From assembly GCA_026991065.1 (NCBI GenBank), contig JALXCG010000109.1, forward strand, positions 1 to 8,253: a stretch of 8,253 nucleotides of DNA, read 5' to 3'. Under the pieces are notes generated by a model. It had not been told where the DNA came from. It did not search any database and was given only the letters and a program-made list of their open reading frames with translations. The stretch is from JALXCG01 sp026991065 [NCBI: Gemmatimonadota bacterium]. Lineage in GTDB: Bacteria; GCA-2686955. A program made the position numbers and the translations under genes. Below are positions 1-6,626 of this stretch, piece by piece. Every line of letters starts with the position of its first letter. Within the stretch, counting starts at the first letter, position 1.

Positions 1-302
1 CGGATCAATCCGTCGGTGATGACCAGAGCCGGGATGACCGCCTGCCCCGCAACCACCAGCGCGGAGCAGCCGGCCAGCCACACGTTTTGCAGCGGTTCCC
101 GCTGCTCCCGCAGAAAGAGAGCCGGCATATAGAGAAGTGCGAGCACGGCGCCGCAGCAAACCAGGTTCGCCAGGACCACTTCGGCCAGCGCGGCCGGTTC
201 GATCAGAGCCCCCGGAGCCGCCAGCAAACTGACCGCGACACCAAGCAAACTGCCGGCGGCGGCGGTTGCCCACAGCAGCGCCCACGGGTAGCCGCGGATC
301 AA
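1..302 (-). CDS. Multi-pass membrane protein, N-terminal part (runs off left edge)
   Basis: Seen: an open frame from a TTG codon to the window edge, about 100 residues with no stop. It has three hydrophobic segments (residues ~7-29, ~39-64, ~74-95). The basic loop around residues 65-69 and Arg3 fit a topology with the N-terminus and the second loop in the cytoplasm. The start is TTG, overlapping the stop of the sulfatase-like gene as TTGA. It is the first start codon after an in-frame TGA about 40 bases upstream, and a weak GGGA lies 8 bases before it. No ATG is available nearby, so the gene is easy to miss. The overlap implies translational coupling to the sulfatase-like gene, and therefore a shared process at the inner membrane. 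I do not recognise the family: a transporter subunit, a polymer flippase or a membrane-bound modifying enzyme are all possible. The rest of the protein lies outside the window. Confidence 0.7.
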   Translation of the reverse strand, partial: MIRGYPWALLWATAAAGSLLGVAVSLLAAPGALIEPAALAEVVLANLVCCGAVLALLYMPALFLREQREPLQNVWLAGCSALVVAGQAVIPALVITDGLI

Positions 303-2272
303 TCCACGTATCCCAACGCGCGCAGCCGGGCTTTCAAGTTTTCATCCATCTCCACCGACTCGATCGATTCCCCGGCGAGCTGGCCATGGTCGCGCAGCCA
401 GTCCTGCATCGCCTGCTCCAGGCTGCCGGCGATCTCCGGTGGCAAGTCGGCGGCGGGAGTCGGCTTGTGTTGTCCCGCCGGCGCATCTCCCAGTTCCGCC
501 GAAAGCAGAACATCGCCGTCGAAATAGGCGCGAATCTTGCCTTGGACCAGAACCCGCTTGCCCTGCCATTCACTCACCACCACGGTTTTCGATTGAAAGC
601 CGGGCTCCTGTTGGAAGTAGGGGAGCAGACTGTGCCCGGAGAGCGGATCGGGTGGCGTGACGTGAGCGAAATCAACCACGGTCGCTGGCACGTCGACCAG
701 AGAAACCACGTTGCTCACCGTGCCGGGGTGGGGGATCAGCGGTGGATAGCGGATGATGAGCGGCACGTCCACCAACTCGCTCAGCAGAGAGTTGCCGTGA
801 TAGAGCAGCCCCTCTTCGCCGAAGTGTTCGCCATGGTCGGCGGTGATGATCAGGAGGGTGTTGTCGAGTTCTCCCTTCTCCTTGAGAAAATCGAAAAGGC
901 GTTGCAGTTCCTGATCCAGGTACTCGATTTCACGGTCATATTTGGCGAGACAGTAGTCGATTTCGCGCTGGGTGAAATCTTTCGGCAGGCGATGCTGATG
1001 GTCGGCCAGGACCGCGGCAAAGCGCTGCATGAGGCGGCTGCCTTCAGCCGGAGTCAGGTAGTCCTCCTCCGGCATTTCGAATGCACCCTTGAAATCCTCG
1101 GGGGGAGTCCATGGGAAATGAGGGTCGACGTAGTTGGCGAAGAGGAACCAGGGGCGGCCGACAACCTGGCGCAGGTAGCGCAGCACAACCTCGTTGGTTA
1201 AATCCCCCGATGGCGGGCGCGGAAAATTAAAGCGCCGCCGCAATTCGGTGCGAAAAGCGAAGTGCTGGCGGCGGCTCGGGAAGAAGACCGCAAACCCCGG
1301 CGTGCGGCAGAGCCACATGATCGAGGCTCGCACATTGCCGACCGAGTCATCGTAAACATCGAAGCCCTGGCCGAACTGGAAAACACTGGATAGCTGCGGG
1401 TTGGAGACGACGCCGAGCGTGGCGTAACCCTTTTTCGACAGCAACTCCGCCAGGGTGGTGTTCCACGAGGCGAGGGTGCGGCCGTTGCTCTCGCCGAGGC
1501 CGTGTTCCGTGGGAAAGCGACCGGTGAGGAGCGAGGCGTGGGGTGGCGCGGTGTAGTTGGAAGTTGAGACCGCGTGCTCGAAGCGGATCCCTTCGGCCGC
1601 GATGCGATCGAGGTTGGGCGAGGTGGGTCGCTTGTAGCCATAAGCACTAACGTGGTCGGCGCGCAGATTGTCGATCACGATGATGGCGATGTTGGGTAGT
1701 TTTTCAGCCGGAGCGGCGGTCCACTGCACGCGCGAGTGAGCGGCATTCCAGGCGGCGCTGCCGACGCTGTAGAGAATGCCGCCGCCGAAGAGCAGCCAGC
1801 CGATCAGAAGAGCGCTGGAAACCAATTTGCGCCGTCCGCCCAGGCGCGCGCCGAGCCAGCCTGCGGCGCCGGCGAGCAGGAGAGCGAGCAGGAGGGCCGG
1901 GATGACGCGCAGGAAAGAGAGAGCATTGGCCGGGCCGTGGTAGAGCGCGTGGATCGGTGCCGGCAAGAATGCGACGGTGGCCGCTGCCGCCCAGATCGAG
2001 AGCGCTCTTCGATCATCCGATGCGCTGTCGGGCTGCCCCTGCCGGTGCCGGATGAGCCACCAGATTCCCCCGCCCACGAGCACGACCACGGCCGTCTCAA
2101 GTAGGCCGAGGAGCAGGTAAAATCCGGCCGCCATGGAATAGAACCAGGGGTTGGGCAGGCCCTCGGCGCGGATGAAATCAAACGCGCTGATGAGACCCAG
2201 CAGAATTGAGATTCCGAGAGTTCCGGAGAGTGCCGAGGCCGGAAGTGATCGAGTCCAAGAACGGCGTTGCAT
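299..2272 (-). CDS. Five-TM protein with periplasmic sulfatase/alkaline-phosphatase-fold domain; Thr at nucleophile position
   Basis: A 657-residue protein (numbering from the chosen ATG). Seen: five hydrophobic segments at ~16-33, 49-74, 90-110, 118-140 and 150-171, then a sulfatase-type domain from ~192 to the end. Motifs: IDNLRAD (Asp201, first metal ligand), TAPPHASLLTG (241-251, nucleophile loop), DPHFPW (383-388, active-site His385), TADHGEHFG (Asp479 and His480, metal ligands) and a C-terminal ALGYVD. Family knowledge: sulfatases need Cys or Ser, converted to formylglycine, at the position held here by Thr241. The partner Arg is His245 and the usual GKWHLG loop is absent. Thr is the nucleophile in LTA synthase, phosphoethanolamine transferases and NPP enzymes of this superfamily, and five TM helices plus a periplasmic catalytic domain is also their layout. 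Inference: a phosphotransferase or phosphodiesterase acting on an envelope lipid or glycan, not a classical sulfatase. Start: this ATG has GGAG 4 bases upstream; an in-frame TTG 29 codons earlier lacks a ribosome site and adds a non-hydrophobic leader. The next gene overlaps its stop. Confidence 0.9.
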   Translation of the reverse strand: MQRRSWTRSLPASALSGTLGISILLGLISAFDFIRAEGLPNPWFYSMAAGFYLLLGLLETAVVVLVGGGIWWLIRHRQGQPDSASDDRRALSIWAAAATVAFLPAPIHALYHGPANALSFLRVIPALLLALLLAGAAGWLGARLGGRRKLVSSALLIGWLLFGGGILYSVGSAAWNAAHSRVQWTAAPAEKLPNIAIIVIDNLRADHVSAYGYKRPTSPNLDRIAAEGIRFEHAVSTSNYTAPPHASLLTGRFPTEHGLGESNGRTLASWNTTLAELLSKKGYATLGVVSNPQLSSVFQFGQGFDVYDDSVGNVRASIMWLCRTPGFAVFFPSRRQHFAFRTELRRRFNFPRPPSGDLTNEVVLRYLRQVVGRPWFLFANYVDPHFPWTPPEDFKGAFEMPEEDYLTPAEGSRLMQRFAAVLADHQHRLPKDFTQREIDYCLAKYDREIEYLDQELQRLFDFLKEKGELDNTLLIITADHGEHFGEEGLLYHGNSLLSELVDVPLIIRYPPLIPHPGTVSNVVSLVDVPATVVDFAHVTPPDPLSGHSLLPYFQQEPGFQSKTVVVSEWQGKRVLVQGKIRAYFDGDVLLSAELGDAPAGQHKPTPAADLPPEIAGSLEQAMQDWLRDHGQLAGESIESVEMDENLKARLRALGYVD

Positions 2273-2276
2273 GCGG

Positions 2277-2280
2277 CTCC
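2277..2280 (-). promoter_or_regulatory. Ribosome binding site deciding the sulfatase-like gene start
   Basis: GGAG on the coding strand, 4 bases before the ATG at 2272. The spacing is a little short, but it is better than anything before the alternative TTG at 2359. It lies two bases downstream of the 3' arm of the inverted repeat, so folding of the leader could affect its access. Confidence 0.5.
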
Positions 2281-2282
2281 AT

Positions 2283-2330
2283 TTGCTTCGGGAATGTGCG
2301 AAGAGAAAAGTGTACCAGATTCCCGTGCAA
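2283..2330 (-). repeat. Inverted repeat in the leader of the sulfatase-like gene
   Basis: On the coding strand a perfect 7-base pair of arms, CGGGAAT and ATTCCCG, is separated by 23 bases. Beyond a small A/AA bulge the pairing continues with TTGC and GCAA, giving 11 paired bases in total. The arms surround the possible extended -10 element. The 3' arm ends two bases before the GGAG ribosome site. It could be an operator (a repressor or activator dyad about three helical turns apart) or an RNA hairpin controlling translation. A 7+4 pairing can arise by chance within 150 bases, so the symmetry is real but its function is unproven. Confidence 0.5.
2309..2317 (-). promoter_or_regulatory. Possible extended -10 promoter for the sulfatase-like gene
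   Basis: The coding strand reads TGGTACACT, an extended -10 (TGn) followed by TACACT, which matches four of six bases of TATAAT. It lies in the most A+T-rich part of the only intergenic gap. No good -35 hexamer is present 17 bases upstream; TTGCAC is too close. A start of transcription about 30 bases before the ATG would follow. The element would let the sulfatase-like and downstream membrane genes be expressed apart from the upstream genes. The evidence is weak. Confidence 0.25.
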
Positions 2331-2421
2331 CTTGCGCGGCTCTCGATCAACCACGGCAAGAAGCAGTCGCTCCGCGCGGCGGCGCCGGTTTTCGCGTCCG
2401 TCGCACTGCTCGCTGCGTGTG

Positions 2422-5400
2422 TCAGCGGGGGTAGGACGCGGTCAGCATGATCTGGCTCTCACGGCTATCCGCCGCGGCCAGCAGGTGGCAGCGCGCCTGC
2501 AGCAGGAGTGGCCCCAAAGGGCGCGCCAGGTTAAGATCGAGCGTGCCGACCGGGCTGGGGGGGGCGTCGATCGTAAGTGCTTGTTCAACGCCGAATCCCG
2601 CCTCGATCGAGCCGTGCCAGAGAGAGGGGGAGAGGTCATCCGGGAGCGGGCGGTGGCGCCATCCGAGGGTGGTCAGCAGGCGTCCGAAGCGGGCCGGGGA
2701 GAAGTACTCCGGCACTTCGTGGTGGAACCCCTTTACCTCGGTCAGGACACCAATGAGGAGTGACTGATAGGCCGGGCCCAGGGCGATTGCGATCCGGCCA
2801 TCTCCTTGCCAGAAGGCGTTGTCGTCATCAAGGCGCGACCCGGCGGCGTGGATCTCCAGGCGAAAGCGGTCGTCCAATACCGATGTGCCGATGCGCATAA
2901 AGGCGCTCTCGCGGTCGATCTCCCGGTTGAGTCCCTCCAGGGTCTCGGCCCATCGACGCCGTTCGACGCCGGCCACCAGGACGCTCTGCGAGTCCTGCCG
3001 CAGCGCCACCGCGGCGCCTCCGGCAGTGTGGGCGGAGAGGCCGGCGGCTCCGGAGGAGTAATCGACATCCGCCACGAGGCCGATGGAAGCCGTCGCCAGA
3101 TCGGGCGGATAGCGGCCGCTCAACGCGACGCGGTGGACACTCGGCGTGGGCCGGGCCTCCGCCTCGCGCGGCGCGAAGAAGCTGGTTTGTGCGAGGCGCA
3201 GGTCGATGCCGCGCCAACTGCCGGCGGCGATCTCCAGTGACTGCACGCCGATATCGACGCCTCCGTTGCGCCCGTGGCGACTGCTGCGGCGGTAGCTGGA
3301 GCGGGTTGCCGGGGGGGAGGCCGGATAGAGATATTCGAGCGGCATGCCGGCACCCGGCCGGGGGGCCAGGATGCCCATTGCCAGGCGTCGCTTCTCCCGT
3401 TCCAGCGAGAGTTGCCGGTCGACCGCGACCAGACCGCTTCGCGCCGGCGGATGGTTCGGCCAGCGCTCCAGAATCTCCGCGTATTTCTTGCGGGCGCCGC
3501 GCAGATCCCCGCGCAGACGCTTTTGCGCCGCCTCCGCCTCGGCCCGGATATCGGGACGCTCCGGCGCCGCTTTGACCAGGGCCTGCCACGCCAGCTTGCC
3601 ATCGCCACTCGCGCCCAGGCGAGTCAGCAGGCGAGCTTCGGCCAGCGCCCAGTCGAGGCGCCCGGGGTCAAACTCCAACAGGGTCCGGTAGTGGGCCAGC
3701 GCGGACTCCAAGGAGTCCGCCCGGATCCACATCTGGGCGGCGGCGAGGTTCAAGGCAGGAGAATCGGCGTGGATCCGGCACAGCGAATCGATCGCAGTCG
3801 CCGCCGCGCGCGCCGCGGCTGTTGCGTCGGCAGGGATCGCCCAGGCCCGCGCGAGAAGGTGGTCGATCGGGTTCATCACGGTCGAGTCGGCTGCCGCCGG
3901 CTGTGGCCACTCGGTAAGCAGCGGAGTGGGAATCCGGTTGAGCCGGGCCAGTTCCAGCGCTGCCAGCGGATCTTCGGGGTGCTCCTCGATCCGGGCCCGC
4001 AGCAACTGATTGGCCGCCCGGCGCTTCTCCGTCACCGCCAAGGCCCGGGCAGCGGGCAGTCCCGCCGAACAGTTCCCGGCCGCTACCAGAGAGTCGGCGG
4101 CGGTGCCGGCGGCAACCGGCCAGTGCGCGGCAGCGGCCAGGTCGGCGCGCAGCCGCAGCCGCGCGCAGTCGTGCCCCGGTGGCCAGGTGCGCAGTTCCCG
4201 CCATGCCGTGTCCCAGGCGCCGGTTGCCGCCAGCCAGCGCACCTGGTCGGCGCGGATCTGCAGATCTTCGGCGAACGCCTTGCGCAACGCCGCGAAAAGC
4301 GCCTCATCCGCGGCACCATCGGTGTTGCTGCCGGTCTGGTGCAGGGCCCGCCAGGCCAGCAGCTCGGCCAGCCGCCTGGCGGCGGCGGGATTGCCCGGTT
4401 CCTCCCGCCAGTGAGCGGCGAGAAGAGTGATCGCAGCATCGACCGCTCCGCGCTCCTGCAGCAACCGTTCCGCTTGCAGCCGCCACCATCCGGCGGGGCG
4501 CTCAGCGTCGGGCGTGCTCGCCCAGCGGTCGAGGATGGGGGCTGCGCGCTCAACCGCTCCCAAGCCCAGGTAGGCGGCCGCCCGCAGCAGTTCATCCTCG
4601 GGCTCGCGCAGTGGCGGCACCACCCGGTCGAGTCCCGCCAGCGCAGCATCGAAGCGGCCGGTGGCCACCCGCGCGCGGGCCAGTGCCCGGCCAACCGGCG
4701 GCAGTGGATTCTCATCCCACAGCCGTTCCAGAAGTGGCAGGCGCTCCGCCGGTGGGCGCGATTCGGCCTCGCGCAACGCGTTGGCCACAGTGCCCCCCTC
4801 CGGCATCGGAGTCAGCGCCAGCGCCTCTTGCCAGGCGCCGCTCGCCAGCAGCGCCTCCCGGACCGCGCGGCGCAGAACCGCGTCTTGGGGCGCCACTGCC
4901 ACTGCCCGGGGACCCAACGCCGCCGTGGTCGCCGTGTCTCCGGCAGCCCACGCGCTGCGCACCAGGGCGTGCAGATCCTGATCGGAGCCGGTGGTGTCCA
5001 GCAACTCTCGCCACAGCGCCGCCGCCCGCGCCGGCCGGCCGGACTCTGCGTAAGCCCGTGCCAGGGAGCGAGCGACCCGCAGATCTCCCGGAAGCAGCAG
5101 ATGCAGCGCCTCCAGCGGTTCGGTGGTGTCGAGTCCCGCCTTTTCACGGGCTTGAACCGAGAGTCGCAGGATCGCCGCATCCTGCTGCCCGGCGGCGATC
5201 AGCTCATCCAGAACCGTCGCGGCGTTTTCCGCCGTGCCCAGGCGCAGATAGGCTTGCGCCAGGGTGAGCCCCAGGCGGCGCGATGTCGGTTTCCGCCCGT
5301 AGAGTTCCTCCAGCGGCGCCAGTTGTTCGATCTTACGCGCCAATCGAGCCTGTGCCAGCGCCTTGCGTTCCTCCGTGGGCGCTGTTTTGCGATTCCCGCC

Positions 5401-6258
5401 GCCGTTCCCGGTGGCAGTGGAAGCGCGGCCCGTGCCCGCACCCGCGCCCGCGCCCCGGTCGCCGCCGCCCGCCTCGAGCTTCCTGATCTCGGCCAGGGCG
5501 GCGGCATCCTGACCGCTGCGCAGCAGGGCTTCCGCCAGACGATCCCGCGCATACCGGTTCTCCGGCTCGGCTTGTACCACCCGGCGGAGTTCCTCGGCGG
5601 CCTCCTTGGGGTGCCCGGCGCGCAGCAGATTGACGCCCACCTCCTGGCGCAGGCGAATGTCGTTCGGCAGTTGGACCAGCGCGGCGAGCAGGTAGGGGGC
5701 GGCTTCCGCGCTCCGTCCCGCCTTGGCCAGTGCTTCCCCCAAGGCGCGCGTGGTCCAGAGATCACCGGGGTTGCGCTCCAGCGCCGCTTCCAGGTCATCG
5801 ATGGTCCAGTTGCGTTTCGCGGCGGTCGATTCGGCGTCCTCGCTTGCGCCGGTCGGGGGCCCGGGTTGCTCCTCCGGCTCCGCGATCAGCGCCCGCGCCT
5901 CCTCCACTTTGCCCGAGGCCAGAAGGGCCTGAGTCAGGGCCACCTGGAAATCGGCATCCTCCGGATGCTCCGCGGCCATGCGCTGCAGTGTGGCGATCGC
6001 CACGGCGGTCTGCCCCAGCCGCAGCAGCACCCGCGCTCGCTCCAGCTCCTCCTTCGGCGTCAACGGGGCGAGCGCATCTGCCGCATTGAAGCGCGCCAGC
6101 GCGACCTTGGCGTTGCCGATCTGCATGGCCGTGCGCGCGGCCTCGATGTAGGCGCTTCGCTCCACCGGCGCCGACTCCGCCCCCGCCGCGGCGACGCCCG
6201 GGTGAACCCCTCCGCACAGAGCGAGCAGCAGCCCGATGGTGATCCATCTGCCGGTCAT
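2422..6258 (-). CDS. TPR-rich exported protein with C-terminal outer-membrane beta-barrel, polysaccharide-exporter type
   Basis: A 1278-residue protein. Seen: a signal peptide (hydrophobic ~5-18, likely cleaved after AAA at ~25) and TPR-like helical pairs over most of 35-940. Clear examples are 70-98, 165-197, 199-232, 392-420, 833-866 and 905-937. A Gly/Ala/Thr-rich flexible linker lies at ~263-290. From ~998 to the end the sequence changes to alternating hydrophobic/polar strands with short turns and Asp-rich loops (for example around 1144-1154), consistent with 14-16 strands of a barrel. A YFSPARF motif at 1185-1191 resembles the YFSP segment I recall in the barrels of BcsC-type proteins. 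Family knowledge: BcsC (~1157 residues), PelB (~1193) and PgaA (~807) have this architecture; the TPR part spans the periplasm and the barrel exports the polymer. Inference: the outer-membrane export pore of this cluster; the substrate is unknown. The ATG overlaps the preceding stop as ATGA with only a weak ribosome site, so coupling is likely. The C-terminus ends in Arg rather than the usual aromatic residue. Confidence 0.85.
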   Translation of the reverse strand: MTGRWITIGLLLALCGGVHPGVAAAGAESAPVERSAYIEAARTAMQIGNAKVALARFNAADALAPLTPKEELERARVLLRLGQTAVAIATLQRMAAEHPEDADFQVALTQALLASGKVEEARALIAEPEEQPGPPTGASEDAESTAAKRNWTIDDLEAALERNPGDLWTTRALGEALAKAGRSAEAAPYLLAALVQLPNDIRLRQEVGVNLLRAGHPKEAAEELRRVVQAEPENRYARDRLAEALLRSGQDAAALAEIRKLEAGGGDRGAGAGAGTGRASTATGNGGGNRKTAPTEERKALAQARLARKIEQLAPLEELYGRKPTSRRLGLTLAQAYLRLGTAENAATVLDELIAAGQQDAAILRLSVQAREKAGLDTTEPLEALHLLLPGDLRVARSLARAYAESGRPARAAALWRELLDTTGSDQDLHALVRSAWAAGDTATTAALGPRAVAVAPQDAVLRRAVREALLASGAWQEALALTPMPEGGTVANALREAESRPPAERLPLLERLWDENPLPPVGRALARARVATGRFDAALAGLDRVVPPLREPEDELLRAAAYLGLGAVERAAPILDRWASTPDAERPAGWWRLQAERLLQERGAVDAAITLLAAHWREEPGNPAAARRLAELLAWRALHQTGSNTDGAADEALFAALRKAFAEDLQIRADQVRWLAATGAWDTAWRELRTWPPGHDCARLRLRADLAAAAHWPVAAGTAADSLVAAGNCSAGLPAARALAVTEKRRAANQLLRARIEEHPEDPLAALELARLNRIPTPLLTEWPQPAAADSTVMNPIDHLLARAWAIPADATAAARAAATAIDSLCRIHADSPALNLAAAQMWIRADSLESALAHYRTLLEFDPGRLDWALAEARLLTRLGASGDGKLAWQALVKAAPERPDIRAEAEAAQKRLRGDLRGARKKYAEILERWPNHPPARSGLVAVDRQLSLEREKRRLAMGILAPRPGAGMPLEYLYPASPPATRSSYRRSSRHGRNGGVDIGVQSLEIAAGSWRGIDLRLAQTSFFAPREAEARPTPSVHRVALSGRYPPDLATASIGLVADVDYSSGAAGLSAHTAGGAAVALRQDSQSVLVAGVERRRWAETLEGLNREIDRESAFMRIGTSVLDDRFRLEIHAAGSRLDDDNAFWQGDGRIAIALGPAYQSLLIGVLTEVKGFHHEVPEYFSPARFGRLLTTLGWRHRPLPDDLSPSLWHGSIEAGFGVEQALTIDAPPSPVGTLDLNLARPLGPLLLQARCHLLAAADSRESQIMLTASYPR
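5432..5455 (-). repeat. Four hexamer units encoding a Gly-Ala run
   Basis: On the plus strand the units are GTGCCC, GCACCC, GCGCCC and GCGCCC. They encode the GAGAGAG part of the Gly-rich linker that separates the first block of TPRs from the rest of the TPR/barrel protein. The repeat is in multiples of six bases, so slippage would change linker length without a frameshift. It is short and partly degenerate. Confidence 0.6.
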
Positions 6259-6626
6259 GACTGATCATCCAATGCGCGCTGAAAGAGCGGTGCGGCTTCC
6301 TCGTACCGGCCCCCCTCCGCCAGCACCAACGCCAACGCCAGCGCCTGTTCCTGATCGTCCGGGGCAAGCTCCACCAGCCGCCGGTGGATTTCGACGCGCT
6401 CCTTAAGAGTGCCGATTCGATCGAGAACCGTCGCTACCCGTTCCAGGGTGTAAAGGTCATTTCGGTTCCGCGCCAACCGCAGGAGCGGTCCGCGGTAGCC
6501 CGGACCCGGCTTCGGATCCCGCAGCGCTGCGGTGAGGGCAATTGCATCACGCCGCACGATCCGGAAGAGCAACCCCGTCTCGGCACTGACCAGGAGCGCC
6601 ACCAGGATGAATGCATAGCGCTTCAT
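6255..6626 (-). CDS. Small membrane-anchored or secreted TPR protein
   Basis: A 123-residue protein. Seen: a hydrophobic N-terminus (residues ~5-21) after MKR, followed by a basic patch (22-26). Two TPR-like helical hairpins sit at ~57-90 and ~91-121, the second ending in a typical AAPLFQRAL helix. The N-terminus could be an uncleaved anchor or a signal peptide cut after VSA at ~15; the sequence does not settle this. It overlaps both neighbours by four bases (ATGA at each end) and has the best ribosome site in the window. It is therefore part of the same expression unit as the PilZ and TPR/barrel genes. Inference: a periplasmic adaptor between the inner-membrane PilZ protein and the large TPR exporter, loosely like the membrane-anchored TPR protein PelE. 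I see no catalytic motif and no specific family assignment. Confidence 0.8.
   Translation of the reverse strand: MKRYAFILVALLVSAETGLLFRIVRRDAIALTAALRDPKPGPGYRGPLLRLARNRNDLYTLERVATVLDRIGTLKERVEIHRRLVELAPDDQEQALALALVLAEGGRYEEAAPLFQRALDDQS

Larger units (their letters stand above)
2273..2421 (-). other. Only intergenic gap in the cluster
   Basis: The gap separates the TPR/barrel gene from the ATG of the sulfatase-like gene; every other junction in the window is an overlap. The half next to the TPR gene is very G+C-rich and contains the palindrome CGGCGCCG, but no T-run follows it, so I do not see an intrinsic terminator. The half next to the sulfatase-like gene is A+T-richer and holds an inverted repeat and a possible promoter, listed separately. 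If the upstream TTG were the true start of the sulfatase-like protein, the gap would shrink to about 60 bases and these elements would be coding. Confidence 0.7.

Noticed and set aside
1-305. A repeated 11-mer CGGATCAATCC at 1-11 and 295-305
   Set aside because: It is too short to act as a direct repeat on this evidence. Both copies encode the same residues (G-L/M-I-R) in the same frame of the membrane gene, and coincidence is the simplest reading.
266-1201. A 311-codon plus-strand frame opposite the sulfatase-like gene
   Set aside because: This is also the codon-aligned complement of a gene with clear catalytic motifs; there is no independent support.
2310-2340. A sigma-54 promoter (GTTGCACGGGAATCTGG) before the sulfatase-like gene
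   Set aside because: The -24 part is close to TGGCAC, but the -12 part reads TCTGG instead of TTGC at the needed spacing.
2273-2359. A longer sulfatase-like protein starting at TTG (29 more residues)
   Set aside because: There is no ribosome site before the TTG and the added leader is polar. The downstream ATG has GGAG, and the intervening DNA holds an inverted repeat and a possible promoter.
2370-2421. An intrinsic terminator after the TPR/barrel gene
   Set aside because: A G+C-rich palindrome (CGGCGCCG) is present, but no stem of useful length is followed by a T-run.
6205-6225. A lipobox in the signal peptide of the TPR/barrel protein (LLALCGG)
   Set aside because: The residue before Cys is Leu, not Gly, Ala or Ser. 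A conventional signal peptide cut after AAA at ~25 fits better, and barrel exporters are not lipidated this way.
3274-6264. A 996-codon open frame on the plus strand opposite the TPR/barrel gene
   Set aside because: It is codon-aligned with the minus-strand gene, so it stays open simply because that gene avoids TTA, CTA and TCA codons, as expected at high G+C. Its product is rich in Arg, Gln and Gly without motifs, and has no ribosome site. The minus-strand frame has a signal peptide, TPRs and a barrel.
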